Part shown: positions 44,401 to 51,153 of the stretch, piece by piece | How positions within the stretch are numbered: the first letter of the stretch is position 1 | Layout of the letters: the number at the start of each line of letters is the position of its first letter | Assembly: GCA_903886275.1 (NCBI GenBank) | Contig: CAISLN010000040.1 | Span: 1 to 64,000, forward strand | Length of the DNA: 64,000 bases | Direction of reading: 5' to 3' | Source: an uncultured beta proteobacterium | GTDB lineage: Bacteria; Pseudomonadota; Gammaproteobacteria; Burkholderiales; Burkholderiaceae_C | The notes under the pieces: generated by a model | Database searches by the model: none | What the model was told of the DNA's origin: nothing | What the model saw: only the letters and a program-made list of their open reading frames with translations | Made by a program: the position numbers and the translations under genes

Positions 44401-45566
44401 CCCAAGGTCTGGCCAGTCGTCTTGACGACTGCGATGTTGGACGCAGTTTCGGTCGGCACAGCACCATCATGGAAGTCAGCCCACGCGGTGTTGTTCACCA
44501 GGGCGGGCGCCCCAACCATCAAACGCGCCTTAAAGTCCATACTCACTGCCGTGTTCGGCGGCAAGCTGGCTGGCAATCCAATGGCAATTTCAAGAGCCGT
44601 TGCGTCGTCACGACCGACACCAGAAACTGGTTCGCTGTGGTAGCTAAAGGGAGCGTCACCCACCACCCGGAACAAGCGCCATGCGCCCGCAACCTCTGTG
44701 TGCAGTGACCCGATGACATATTGCGTTCCTGCAGGCAGGACATCGCGAATAAGGACCAACGAGCGCGGTTGCCCGTCCACAAGAATAGGCGTGCCGTCCG
44801 GAACGTTTGCTGCGGGTACAGCACTGGAATTCCCAATATTGTTGGCGTTGATGGTGTAATTCACCACGGTAATGCCAGGCTGAGCCAAGCCACTGTAACT
44901 GACAGCTTTGTTCAGCACCACTGCTGCGTTAGAGGTGATCGCCACCTTGTCGATGTTTTGGCGCTGTTCCTTAGAGTTGTCTGCAGCTACAACTAAGCGA
45001 ATACAGGAGGCTGTTCCGTTCGCTGCCATTGGCAACGCGCCACGTACCAGAAGATTGGCGGACTCACCAGGTTCCAGCTTCACAGCACCAACAGAACCCA
45101 TGGTCAGCTGCCGGTCGCCATTCTCCACTGCGCCGTTGCCGTTGATATCCAGATAGAGACCCGGTACCACGAGAAAACCCAAATTGGGAGTGGGGCACCC
45201 GATCGTGTCGTAGGTAAATGTGTAGGTAGAAGTGACGTTCCCTAGGTTCGTCAACAGGTGTGGGAAGGTTACTTCAGTGCTTGCGGGGCGTTGCAAGCTA
45301 TTGTCTTGAACGAGCTTGAACGAAACAACCGGCAGCACTTCAGCAATAACCGTATTGGAATAAATTGTCTTGACTGCGGTTTCACCTGGCACGACATAAA
45401 TCGCCTGGGCTTGAGCAGATATGCGTGTTCCTGGAGCAGGAGAAGCTATGGCAATCGACGACGCAATCAGGCAACCAAATGCCAACATGACTATCTGAAG
45501 AGCCCACAGGCGTAGCCAGCGTAGCGATTTAACGGTTTGCGGTAGGTAGGATTCAAATGCCATCAT
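38499..45566 (-). CDS. giant DUF11/SdrD-B repeat protein with C-terminal outer-membrane beta-barrel
   Basis: 2355 residues. Signal peptide to about residue 41 (SSIAIASPAPG). An N-terminal DUF11-type module with YSNTV and FPHLLTNLGN is shared with the 1005-residue neighbour. Several DUF11-like repeats follow to about 1040, an SdrD/Cna-B domain with DCNKNGIQDETELG near 1062, an Ala/Pro linker (about 1170-1270), two Ig-like domains, then from about 1580 a long series of alternating amphipathic strands (YPIYGDSS, RLYVRIDKNRSFLLYGDYN and many more) ending in YIRLRFKFDERLF plus 13 residues. This reads as an outer-membrane beta-barrel with an adhesin-like passenger. Start has AAGG five bases upstream. 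Passenger topology and function are inference. Confidence 0.75.
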   Translation of the reverse strand: MMAFESYLPQTVKSLRWLRLWALQIVMLAFGCLIASSIAIASPAPGTRISAQAQAIYVVPGETAVKTIYSNTVIAEVLPVVSFKLVQDNSLQRPASTEVTFPHLLTNLGNVTSTYTFTYDTIGCPTPNLGFLVVPGLYLDINGNGAVENGDRQLTMGSVGAVKLEPGESANLLVRGALPMAANGTASCIRLVVAADNSKEQRQNIDKVAITSNAAVVLNKAVSYSGLAQPGITVVNYTINANNIGNSSAVPAANVPDGTPILVDGQPRSLVLIRDVLPAGTQYVIGSLHTEVAGAWRLFRVVGDAPFSYHSEPVSGVGRDDATALEIAIGLPASLPPNTAVSMDFKARLMVGAPALVNNTAWADFHDGAVPTETASNIAVVKTTGQTLGLAKAANVPMANVDANGASDGTATVRFQFLAHNYGSVPLYEVGIRDQLENVAAGLGQYTSATLPAVGQYTVVANSVKLVAQGGAGAVASVVSGFTGQKSNAELLASHVTLVPGGEIAVQFDVRFNVTGLAPTLYNSATGHAATMSSGSDTVAANSVNGVDPDVNQDGNPNAHASPTPYSTQLPILSLLKTVSPSRPVGGAKDTYDLDIVLKVSNTSAVTASNVRLVDNLFCAFEMDRKDAQGNEIGAVKSWAIVGTPRALNGLLSPSASYTGGASCDRASQNNPDAFSSFPFDPSLSLVDGTRSLRSGESDTVRFTVRITLKPSAAGKLTVLTNKSWAGIFQPPPSSSNSPQMLTWATSSTAEAIMSDPSGVVYNSLTRQPVVGAVVTLTRQSCSSTSVSPITAAQLFGDSSIYTFNADGSVAVNTDAAGGYSFIFKVPPVNDLCNYAIKVTPTKGSGLVFPSAQIAAHSGEFAGCSSVTTVAGAPQSGQDTTYYRNVLAGKDTATGNLCEVFNNNIPLDPPNSGSLILKKTASTGTAEVGDLLSFTLTATNGTSAALPQLLIKDQLPRGFRYVLGSARMGGLSLVDPQGGVGPDLVFNLPLSTAAPLEKGQTVALTYQVRIGIGSPIDVDAINRAWAQSGVAPSLLSSNEADAKVRVLGGVFANEAYAFGKVFMDCNKNGIQDETELGIPGVRLFMEDGTGVVTDIEGKWSLYGLRPVTHALRLDTATLPENAEVALLEPRQSGQSDSLFLDLKNGEWHKANFAVFGCDRPELMKAVEVRRAAITTQPGSDGEAGRVSTRLAPDGRMAAPADVRGLPSAGTIDASGALKAAPVVASPLIGLPGLIGSSEFGAPSAGTQFLPAVAPVPAAPVVLAHPVNGSAMQGGDSPAINSVDALEAALPGQDRKVGFMGLVDKQVLPSALSNVRVKGASGSRLLLSVNGQVVDETRVGKRARMDSQQLEAWEYIAVQFQPGINTLNVEEVDGFGVSRGSAEIQLTAPGPLAKITLEAPETAKADERTPVPVKIRLFDALGVPVTERTPLTLESIAARWNATDLNSMEPGVQVMVTGGSGTFELVPPANPGDGKIRVSVGTLQSETRVIFLPDLRPLTGIGVLEGVLNIRDHGKMPLGAPSVSDAFESELRGWSDKNGDTQGTARTAFYFKGAVKGEYLLTAAYDSDKTTTATMFRDIQPDQFYPIYGDSSAKSFDAQSSQRLYVRIDKNRSFLLYGDYNAASSPEVRKLSQVSRSATGLQHVYNSEDVRVTSHYSRDSLKQVIEEFPANGTSGPYTLAQSNGSDLFANSETVQIVVRDRNQANSIMRSTTLTRFVDYSIAPLGKTILFSGPVPSLDADLNPQSIRVNYLVDTGGPAFDVAGVDVQLRMSDNLQLGAVVEHDGAPDNGRQLAAATALARLDANTVLSGELVGTRSDVKGDGQGVGIELRHDDSLLKYNLHVQVSDAGFDNPSAAIASGHSEVRGHLDYQVSNDTHVKAELVFTRDNGGSGVSGNSNAVQTQGVGVSVQTKVSPNVTTEVGLRAGQTDTRATTGFDYGATTGGVSVPVTTTASGATQDTLALRGRVTVKVPDVPNAQVYAEAEQDINDATRHIAAIGGNYAINDKARVYGRYELISSLGSQYEIADGVQRNVGLIGVESNYMKGGRIYDEYRIADTIDGRAMQSAMGVRNTFAVSDSLRLTGGLEQVSSLPGANGTSTGESRAVTGGFDWLGMGEYKNRLRGSGSLELREATDTTSALLTLGVAYKLDADWSMLTRATVNRVSNIKDGSEHWLEREQIGFAYRPVDQDSWNTLLRYEHKADTLSGVVSGTEPMINTVTDIVSAHLNYQPYKSDMVSARFAAKQSVGSSYGFASSYGAQLLYGRWTHDISQDWDFGLQAGRLISDTNAQQHTLGIELGYQLSQGLWLSAGYNVIGLHDPDLTGADYTDAGAYIRLRFKFDERLFSGNSSNAAQPGSR

Positions 45567-45824
45567 GCTTGCCTTGGGAACGTGGTGTCAATGTGGAGTG
45601 GCAGTGCTCCATTGAAGCGACAGCAGAACAGTCTGTTTGTTTTAAAAAATACAAAAATAGTGTTCTACTGATTGGAGTCATTCTTGTGATTATTTACAAC
45701 TCTATACAACAAAAGCAATTTTTCGACATAGCGATTGAATTGACACACACGACGGTCCAAAAATAGGACTGCGTGTATGTCAATTGGTTCATTGGCAACT
45801 ACTTTTTCCAATGAACAATCTCGC
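45567..45824 (-). promoter_or_regulatory. leader and candidate promoter of the giant barrel protein gene
   Basis: 258 AT-rich bases with no convincing gene. On the minus strand a TTGCTT hexamer and AAATAA spaced by 17 bases (45693-45721) form a weak promoter candidate. A perfect 9-bp inverted repeat at 45787-45816 follows the upstream gene's stop. A separate transcript for the barrel gene is plausible. Confidence 0.35.
45787..45816 (-). terminator. hairpin downstream of the 1005-residue surface protein gene
   Basis: Perfect 9-bp inverted repeat GTTCATTGG/CCAATGAAC with a 12-base loop, eight bases past the stop codon. There is no T tract beyond it, so it may be a Rho-dependent end, a processing/stability element, or a partial terminator. 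Confidence 0.45.
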
Positions 45825-48800
45825 CTAGTTTTGCACCATCACGGGGAACTGCATCGTCATGGTTCCCTGGGAGTTCAAAGTGACACCAGGTGCAACGCCG
45901 CCCGAGCAGCTCAGTCCGGCCGCTGCCGCTGTAAACGCTGCGGTTCCAGAACCACCACTGACCACACATTTGCTCGCGCCTGCCGTCGACTGGTAGACAG
46001 TGAAGGTAGGAGCAGCATCATTGATGGCAACACTGGTCACTGGAACAGAACCTTCGTTGGTAGCAACAACCCGATAAACCAAGCACTCACCGGGCTTGAC
46101 GCTTAGTTGTGCCACAGTGAATGCCGTGTCTGCAAGGCTCGTACCACCACTGCAGGCAGCGTCCAATGCTTGCAGCTTTTGAATCCGCAGCAGTCCATTG
46201 GCAACGGTAGCCGTGAACCGACTGCTTTGGCTGGGGCACTGATCAGCCACCACACCGTTGGCGTCAACTACGGTCAGGGTTGCAGTTGCCACTACGCCGG
46301 TTACGGCATTGGCAGGGGCAAACATTTTCACCAACAGGGGAATGTTTTGACCAGGCAGCAAGGGAACGAAGCCTGTGGCAATGGTGGCAGACAAATTACC
46401 TGCACCAGTGGCAGTGGCAGCAGGTAGCGATATGTCTTCGGTACCAATCGTCGCAATTGGCGCCTTGTCGTAATAGACAACTGCAGTCCATCCGGCAGCA
46501 CTGGAGACAGCATCAAGGGTTGCAGTCACATTGAAGCCATTGGTAACGCCGCAGCTCTGGTTTCCGATATTTGTCAGCGTTGCCGGTTGCACCACAGTAC
46601 CGCCACCGTTAATGGTATTGGTGCCCGTGCTTGGGGTCAGCGAAAGCGATTTGATAATCGGCGCCGTCACAACCACGGCATCCGTGATGGTGTCAGTTAC
46701 GCCTGGATCAGCAGCAGAGGTGACTTTGATATTCACGTTAGTCGTTCCCACCGGTGTTCCGGAAGGTGGGGTCACGCAGGCCATCACTTGAGATTGCGCG
46801 GGCGCAGTTGAAGACACCACCAAGGGCTGAGCAATTGCCGGACTGGCACAGGTTCCACCTGCAGCGACAAACTTCACAGTCCAACCAACCGGCAGCGAAG
46901 GCGCGGTCAGGTTGTAGCTGCTGGAGCCTGTGCTAGTGTCGTTATTTTTCACAAAAATTGGGAAAATTACGCCAGTACCAGGGGTTGTGGTCTCAGTGTC
47001 CGTGGGACCACTGCTGGGGCCAGCGCCTAGGTCACAGTTGAAACCAGCAGTACAGCTATTAGCACCACCCACCACGCCATTGACAATACTTCTGTTGCCA
47101 TCAGCGCTATTGGTCACGTCAATCTTGACTACTGCTGCAATGACGCTATCGACTTTATTCCATACCGAGTCCAGAACGGAGGGGGTTGCAGCACCGTTAC
47201 CAACCGATGTGGCTGTCGTCAGTGCATAGAAGGGGCCCGAGCCGCTTGGGGTATTCGCGGGAATCGTGGCTTTCATCACCACGGTAATCGCGTTGCCAAT
47301 GCCAGGTGCAACAGGACCGGTGTCCGGTATATTGTCGCTTGTAGAGTCCAGCAATGGGGTCACGCCATCTGCCCTGAAGAATTGGAATGTGGTTCCCACA
47401 GGGAATGTATTGCCAGTTGTCGAAACGGTCAGATTGAAGCTATCGGAGCTGTTGCCGGTGTTGACCACAATCTCGGTGAAGCTAACCGAACCACCAGGCG
47501 CAACGGAAGGTCGATCGATTAAGTCAATTCCACTTTGCGCTGGCGGAGTAGTTGCGTCAGACGTCGTGCTGGCCACATTGGCCGCAACCACACTGTAAGT
47601 CTGGGTAATCGGGAATGTGCTCGGATTGGTATGTGACGGAGGCGTGCTGCTACCACCGCAATTGGCCGCACCAACCGGCTGGGACAAATCGCAACTTGTA
47701 GTGAAGAAATCCGCAATGTTGGTAGTAGTTGCTTGACCAACGGTAGCATTGCTGTTGATCAACACCGCAAAGCTGATAGTGCCAGATACGTTGGCATTCA
47801 CATTGGGTACAACTGCTGTGAACAACTTGCCGGTCGAGTCATAGGACGACTTAACGACATTTGAACCCGATCCAGTTTGTGTCAAGGTGCTATTGTCGTT
47901 CATCGCCACACCACCATTACCACTCCAAACCGCTGAACCCGTCACGTAGGACATACCAACGGGGATCACGTCCTTCATAGTGAACGCCCCTGCAGCAGCA
48001 CCACTATTTTGGTAGCTAATGGTGTAGACAGAGTAGGTACACAGCGGGCTGGTCGTGCTCGACACAGGCCATACAGTTGGACAGGATGCAGCACTGGCCT
48101 TGCCGGTTGTTGCAATGGCGGGCCACGATCCGGACGGCGGCAACACTGCTGGCGCAGCAAGAGCCTTCGTTGCCGAAAAGGCAGCGCCGGTAGTTAGGTT
48201 AACCGTGTCGGTCCTAGTAACCGAGGGGGTCGCATACGGAATAGTGGACGGAAGTACAGGCGCAGCCTTGACTTCGGCGGTGTCAAATGGCGTGGCCGGC
48301 GCGCTCGCGCCACCAGGCACTTGATATGCCACCACAAAGCTGAAATTGCCGTTAGCGGCGAGCAATTGCGCAAAGCCCGCAGTACACGCAACGGGGACAC
48401 CTGTGCTGGAGCACAGGGGCGTGGCACTAGAGGGCACACCGGTCCCACTCGCATCCGGATAGATAGCAATGCTGCTAAAGCTATTGGGCGCCACATTGTC
48501 TTTCACCGTAACCGTGAAGGTATCAGATCCGTTACCCAAATTGGTCAGTGTGTGCGGCATGTACACCGTGTTTCCGACCGCTGTGAATTTCGTGTTGTCG
48601 TTCGACAGCGCCAGAGCACCTGTCTGCGCCACTGTGGTACTCACGGGGTTGGAGTAGACAGTCTGCGACTTGCCAGAGGCATCCACATAGGAGGCGCCTG
48701 CGACGTTACCAATGTTTGAGTTGGCAGGCGGAGCAACCGCAGACACTACCAAAGGAGCCAGCATCGCCAGTGCTCCAAAACCTACGCCAACGAGGGCAAC

Positions 48801-48842
48801 CCTTAGCGGGCTTACCCAGTTCGCATTCCATTTTTCTTTCAT
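45825..48842 (-). CDS. secreted DUF11-repeat surface protein
   Basis: 1005 residues. AAGGAA six bases before the ATG. Signal peptide to about residue 35 (PLVVSAVAPPA). The mature N-terminus (NIGNVAGASYVDASGKSQTV, YSNPV, PHTLTNLGNGSDTF) is the same module that starts the 2355-residue protein. Several Thr/Val/Ser-rich DUF11-like beta-domains follow, and the last about 115 residues form a Cys-containing module (KPGECLVYRVVATNEGSVPV) ending in FPVMVQN, similar to the end of the 870-residue protein. No barrel, anchor or sorting tail. Probably a surface or extracellular polymer subunit or partner of the barrel protein; inference. Confidence 0.75.
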   Translation of the reverse strand: MKEKWNANWVSPLRVALVGVGFGALAMLAPLVVSAVAPPANSNIGNVAGASYVDASGKSQTVYSNPVSTTVAQTGALALSNDNTKFTAVGNTVYMPHTLTNLGNGSDTFTVTVKDNVAPNSFSSIAIYPDASGTGVPSSATPLCSSTGVPVACTAGFAQLLAANGNFSFVVAYQVPGGASAPATPFDTAEVKAAPVLPSTIPYATPSVTRTDTVNLTTGAAFSATKALAAPAVLPPSGSWPAIATTGKASAASCPTVWPVSSTTSPLCTYSVYTISYQNSGAAAGAFTMKDVIPVGMSYVTGSAVWSGNGGVAMNDNSTLTQTGSGSNVVKSSYDSTGKLFTAVVPNVNANVSGTISFAVLINSNATVGQATTTNIADFFTTSCDLSQPVGAANCGGSSTPPSHTNPSTFPITQTYSVVAANVASTTSDATTPPAQSGIDLIDRPSVAPGGSVSFTEIVVNTGNSSDSFNLTVSTTGNTFPVGTTFQFFRADGVTPLLDSTSDNIPDTGPVAPGIGNAITVVMKATIPANTPSGSGPFYALTTATSVGNGAATPSVLDSVWNKVDSVIAAVVKIDVTNSADGNRSIVNGVVGGANSCTAGFNCDLGAGPSSGPTDTETTTPGTGVIFPIFVKNNDTSTGSSSYNLTAPSLPVGWTVKFVAAGGTCASPAIAQPLVVSSTAPAQSQVMACVTPPSGTPVGTTNVNIKVTSAADPGVTDTITDAVVVTAPIIKSLSLTPSTGTNTINGGGTVVQPATLTNIGNQSCGVTNGFNVTATLDAVSSAAGWTAVVYYDKAPIATIGTEDISLPAATATGAGNLSATIATGFVPLLPGQNIPLLVKMFAPANAVTGVVATATLTVVDANGVVADQCPSQSSRFTATVANGLLRIQKLQALDAACSGGTSLADTAFTVAQLSVKPGECLVYRVVATNEGSVPVTSVAINDAAPTFTVYQSTAGASKCVVSGGSGTAAFTAAAAGLSCSGGVAPGVTLNSQGTMTMQFPVMVQN

Positions 48843-48863
48843 TTCTAATTCCTTGGTGTATTT

Positions 48864-48893
48864 GAAAAACTTGATCTTTCAATAATGTTTTTC
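48864..48893. other. AT-rich inverted repeat in leader of the 1005-residue protein gene
   Basis: GAAAAAC and GTTTTTC (7 bp, perfect) flank 16 bases that include TTGA-N4-TCAA at 48871-48882. It lies between the upstream small DUF11 gene's stop and this gene's ribosome site. It could be an operator or a weak terminator. Confidence 0.35.
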
Positions 48894-48899
48894 AGCAGA

Positions 48900-49565
48900 C
48901 TACTTTTTGATCGAAAGGACGGACGCCAAATCGGATAACTTTTCTTCAGCGCCTCCCACAACCTCCAGGTTTTGTGCGACCTTCGCACGGACACTCACCT
49001 CGACAGATTTGCCTGGTGACAAATTGCCAAGATCCCAGCGTACGTACCGATAGGACGCATACGGCACGGGCTGTGATAGGGTTGCGCCGCTTGCGGTAAC
49101 GACTTTTTGCAACAACGGCTCTTTGGAGAATTGAGAGTCCTTCAATGCAACGGTATGTGCGATGTTTTTCGCGCTGGCGCTGTCCTTGAGGTATTCCAAG
49201 CTCAATGGAATGGGGAGGGTTGCCACCACCGGAACGGCACCAGTCCCAGTGTTGGAATAGATGGCACGGTACTCAATGACGTCACCCGGAACAACAACCG
49301 ATGCATCTACAAACTTCACATCATCCCGACCGTCCTTAACCACCTTGAACTGTTTCAGACTCACGGCTATCGGAGATAGGCTCTTAGAAAGCGTAGCACC
49401 CGCGTCTGCCGCCGCTGCATTGAATGAAAAAAGCCCAAAAATTGAGGCACACACCACAACGGCCAAACTACGCAACAGAAAACCGCCTTGCGCAGAGGAA
49501 GTAGCCCGACCCCACAGAAGGCTGAGCCTGAATTCTTCCTGGTTTTGAATCGAAAGATTGATCAT
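48900..49565 (-). CDS. small exported single-module DUF11-like protein
   Basis: 221 residues from the ATG at 49565 (MINLSIQNQEEF). The hydrophobic segment LLRSLAVVVCASIFGLFSF with cleavage near NAAAA/DAG is an export signal. A TTG at 49475 with AAGG upstream would give a more usual short signal (191 residues), so the start is uncertain. The mature part is essentially one DUF11-like module (VVVPGDVIEYRAIYSNTG, LSPGKSVEVSVRAKV), matching the C-terminal modules of its larger neighbours. First gene of the cluster, under the divergent regulatory region. Role unknown. Confidence 0.7.
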   Translation of the reverse strand: MINLSIQNQEEFRLSLLWGRATSSAQGGFLLRSLAVVVCASIFGLFSFNAAAADAGATLSKSLSPIAVSLKQFKVVKDGRDDVKFVDASVVVPGDVIEYRAIYSNTGTGAVPVVATLPIPLSLEYLKDSASAKNIAHTVALKDSQFSKEPLLQKVVTASGATLSQPVPYASYRYVRWDLGNLSPGKSVEVSVRAKVAQNLEVVGGAEEKLSDLASVLSIKK

Positions 49566-49807
49566 AGATACCACACAAAAATTGCTAATGGGTGGATCAT
49601 CAGGCTCCGAATGAATCGTGGATTGAAGCAATGTTCGTGTGCCAACAATCCGATCGATTTTTCTATTTAAAGTTACGCTTCGTCTTTTTTTCGCACAACT
49701 TCACCGGCCGATTAAGTCGCCACTTCCGAAGGATTTACCCCCGGCAAGTCGGTCGTCGCAGACTCACGGATTGGCTATCGAATGTCGACTAGACGGCCAA
49801 CGAAGGA

Positions 49808-49823
49808 GATGTATAGAAACATC
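49808..49823. promoter_or_regulatory. candidate operator dyad overlapping the cluster -10
   Basis: GATGT-N6-ACATC, a 5-6-5 dyad of Crp-site geometry, overlaps the predicted -10 of the minus-strand promoter and contains AGAAAC, the reverse of GTTTCT. Binding here would be expected to repress or remodel that promoter. Confidence 0.4.
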
Positions 49824-49911
49824 GAAATTCGACTCAACCTAAAAAACCAACATACGAAAAACACGCGCCAGAAGTTACAAATCGACACGTAGCGCAAGCC
49901 CACAAGGACAT

Positions 49912-49929
49912 GTTTCTGCAGACAGAAAC
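49912..49929. promoter_or_regulatory. candidate Crp/Fnr-type operator dyad
   Basis: GTTTCTG-CAGA-CAGAAAC is a perfect 7-bp inverted repeat with a 4-base spacer; its inner TTCTG-N4-CAGAA has Fnr-type 5-4-5 geometry. It lies 20 bases upstream of the TTGACA hexamer that could serve the regulator gene. Confidence 0.5.
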
Positions 49930-50129
49930 CGACCCCCTACGCCTGAAAATTGACACCAAATGTACACTGGCAAACACAAAAGCTGTCGCATTTTCAGAAA
50001 ACGGCTCATAGTTGATGTTCATGCCAAGACAAATTGACCACCAACCAACTAGAAAGTGGTTACATGGAAGGTCCGGCAACTTTTTCAGATCTACCGAAAA
50101 TAGAAAAATTTCGGAACTAGGGAGCATTC

Positions 50130-50921
50130 ATGTACGCCACAGAAAAAATGTACGGGAATTTCAAATACCAGCAATTGAGAAACGTTGGAATTTCCCAGGA
50201 GAAGGCCTTGCAGATGGCCGCCTTTATCAAAATTTCGTCCTTTGAAGAAGGGCAGGTCATCTGGTCCAAAGGATCCAAGATAGACGCATGGAGATTCATC
50301 ATTACAGGGCTAGTTGCAGCATCCATCGAGTCCCCGCGCGGCCTGCTCATGCCCATCAGCATTTATGGCGAGGGCTCTTGGTTTGGAGAACAGTCCATCA
50401 TCAACCGCAAGACGAGTTATGCCGATTTTGTTTGCCTTGCCGCAACAGACGTTATGAGCATTTCAGCTGAAATCGTTGTTGAGCTCATGGAGACACAACC
50501 GGCGTTCGCTATCTACCTAACACGCCTGATGGCATGGCGGGTTCAAAAGACATCGGAAATGCTAATGCTCATGAAGTTTGGCAATCCATGCTTACGGGTC
50601 GTGATGGGACTCTCCCAATTCGCTGAGGCGCTTTTTTACCATTCAGACCGCCCACCCACCATTGGCTATGGGCAGGGAGTTGAGATTCCCGTCAAGCAAA
50701 AAGTGCTGGCCGATTTGTGCGGCGTTTCGCGGACCATCTTCTCCGAGTACGTTCAAAAACTGGCAGCCGAAGGTTGGCTAGCGATCTCATACGGAAAGCT
50801 GGAAATTTTGCGACTCCCCAACTGGCACAGCTTCTCCAACAAACAGCGGGAAAGAAAATTTAACGACCTGAATCCAGCCTTTGAGGAGTTGATAAAGGAA
50901 TTGAAGGGTGACGCCGCATGA
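50130..50921 (+). CDS. Crp/Fnr-family transcriptional regulator
   Basis: 263 residues; GGGAG lies five bases before the ATG. Residues about 25-150 form a cyclic-nucleotide-binding-type beta-roll (FEEGQVIWSKGSKIDAWRFI, GEGSWFGEQSIINRKTSYAD), then the long dimer helix and a C-terminal winged helix (KQKVLADLCGVSRTIFSEYV). There is no N-terminal Cys cluster, so it is not an oxygen sensor of the Fnr type. The ligand is unknown. It is divergent from the surface-protein cluster and is its likely local regulator. Confidence 0.87.
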   Translation: MYATEKMYGNFKYQQLRNVGISQEKALQMAAFIKISSFEEGQVIWSKGSKIDAWRFIITGLVAASIESPRGLLMPISIYGEGSWFGEQSIINRKTSYADFVCLAATDVMSISAEIVVELMETQPAFAIYLTRLMAWRVQKTSEMLMLMKFGNPCLRVVMGLSQFAEALFYHSDRPPTIGYGQGVEIPVKQKVLADLCGVSRTIFSEYVQKLAAEGWLAISYGKLEILRLPNWHSFSNKQRERKFNDLNPAFEELIKELKGDAA

Positions 50922-51153
50922 GCGCAATGCGTTGACAGGCTGCCGCAATATGGTTCTACAAAACAGCTCTAGCTGTCCGCGCAGGTGGAATTCGTTGGCA
51001 CTGCAGGGAGATCCGACGTTTTTGGGGCTGATCTCCAGTTTTTCCCGCGTCGCTCTTCCAGTTTTACTGGGCATTGCGTCGTTTGCGGATGGCTCCACCA
51101 CAAGTGCGGAGCAGCGATGGGGGGACCTTGGTGCTCGGCATTCCATTAACCTG
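50922..51153. other. region after the Crp-type regulator gene, no supported gene
   Basis: Open frames of 119 (minus) and 132 (plus) codons overlap each other here and the 3' end of the regulator gene. Neither has a ribosome site or recognisable domain. Nothing else was seen; could be a decayed gene. Confidence 0.35.

Larger units (their letters stand above)
49566..50129. promoter_or_regulatory. AT-rich divergent control region of the surface cluster and its Crp-type regulator
   Basis: 564 bases without a credible gene. Toward the minus-strand cluster: -35 TTGAGT (49837-49832), 16-base spacer and -10 TATACA (49815-49810). Toward the regulator: a perfect -35 hexamer TTGACA at 49950-49955 but a poor -10 (AACACA). 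Two dyads (49808-49823 and 49912-49929) share the half-site GTTTCT. The predicted cluster leader is about 240 bases long. Confidence 0.5.

Noticed and set aside
35764..48842. Cell-wall or outer-membrane sorting tails (LPXTG, PEP-CTERM, IPTL-type) on the surface proteins.
   Set aside because: C-termini of the 870- and 1005-residue proteins end in a beta-strand with no hydrophobic helix and basic tail, and no sortase-like gene is present.
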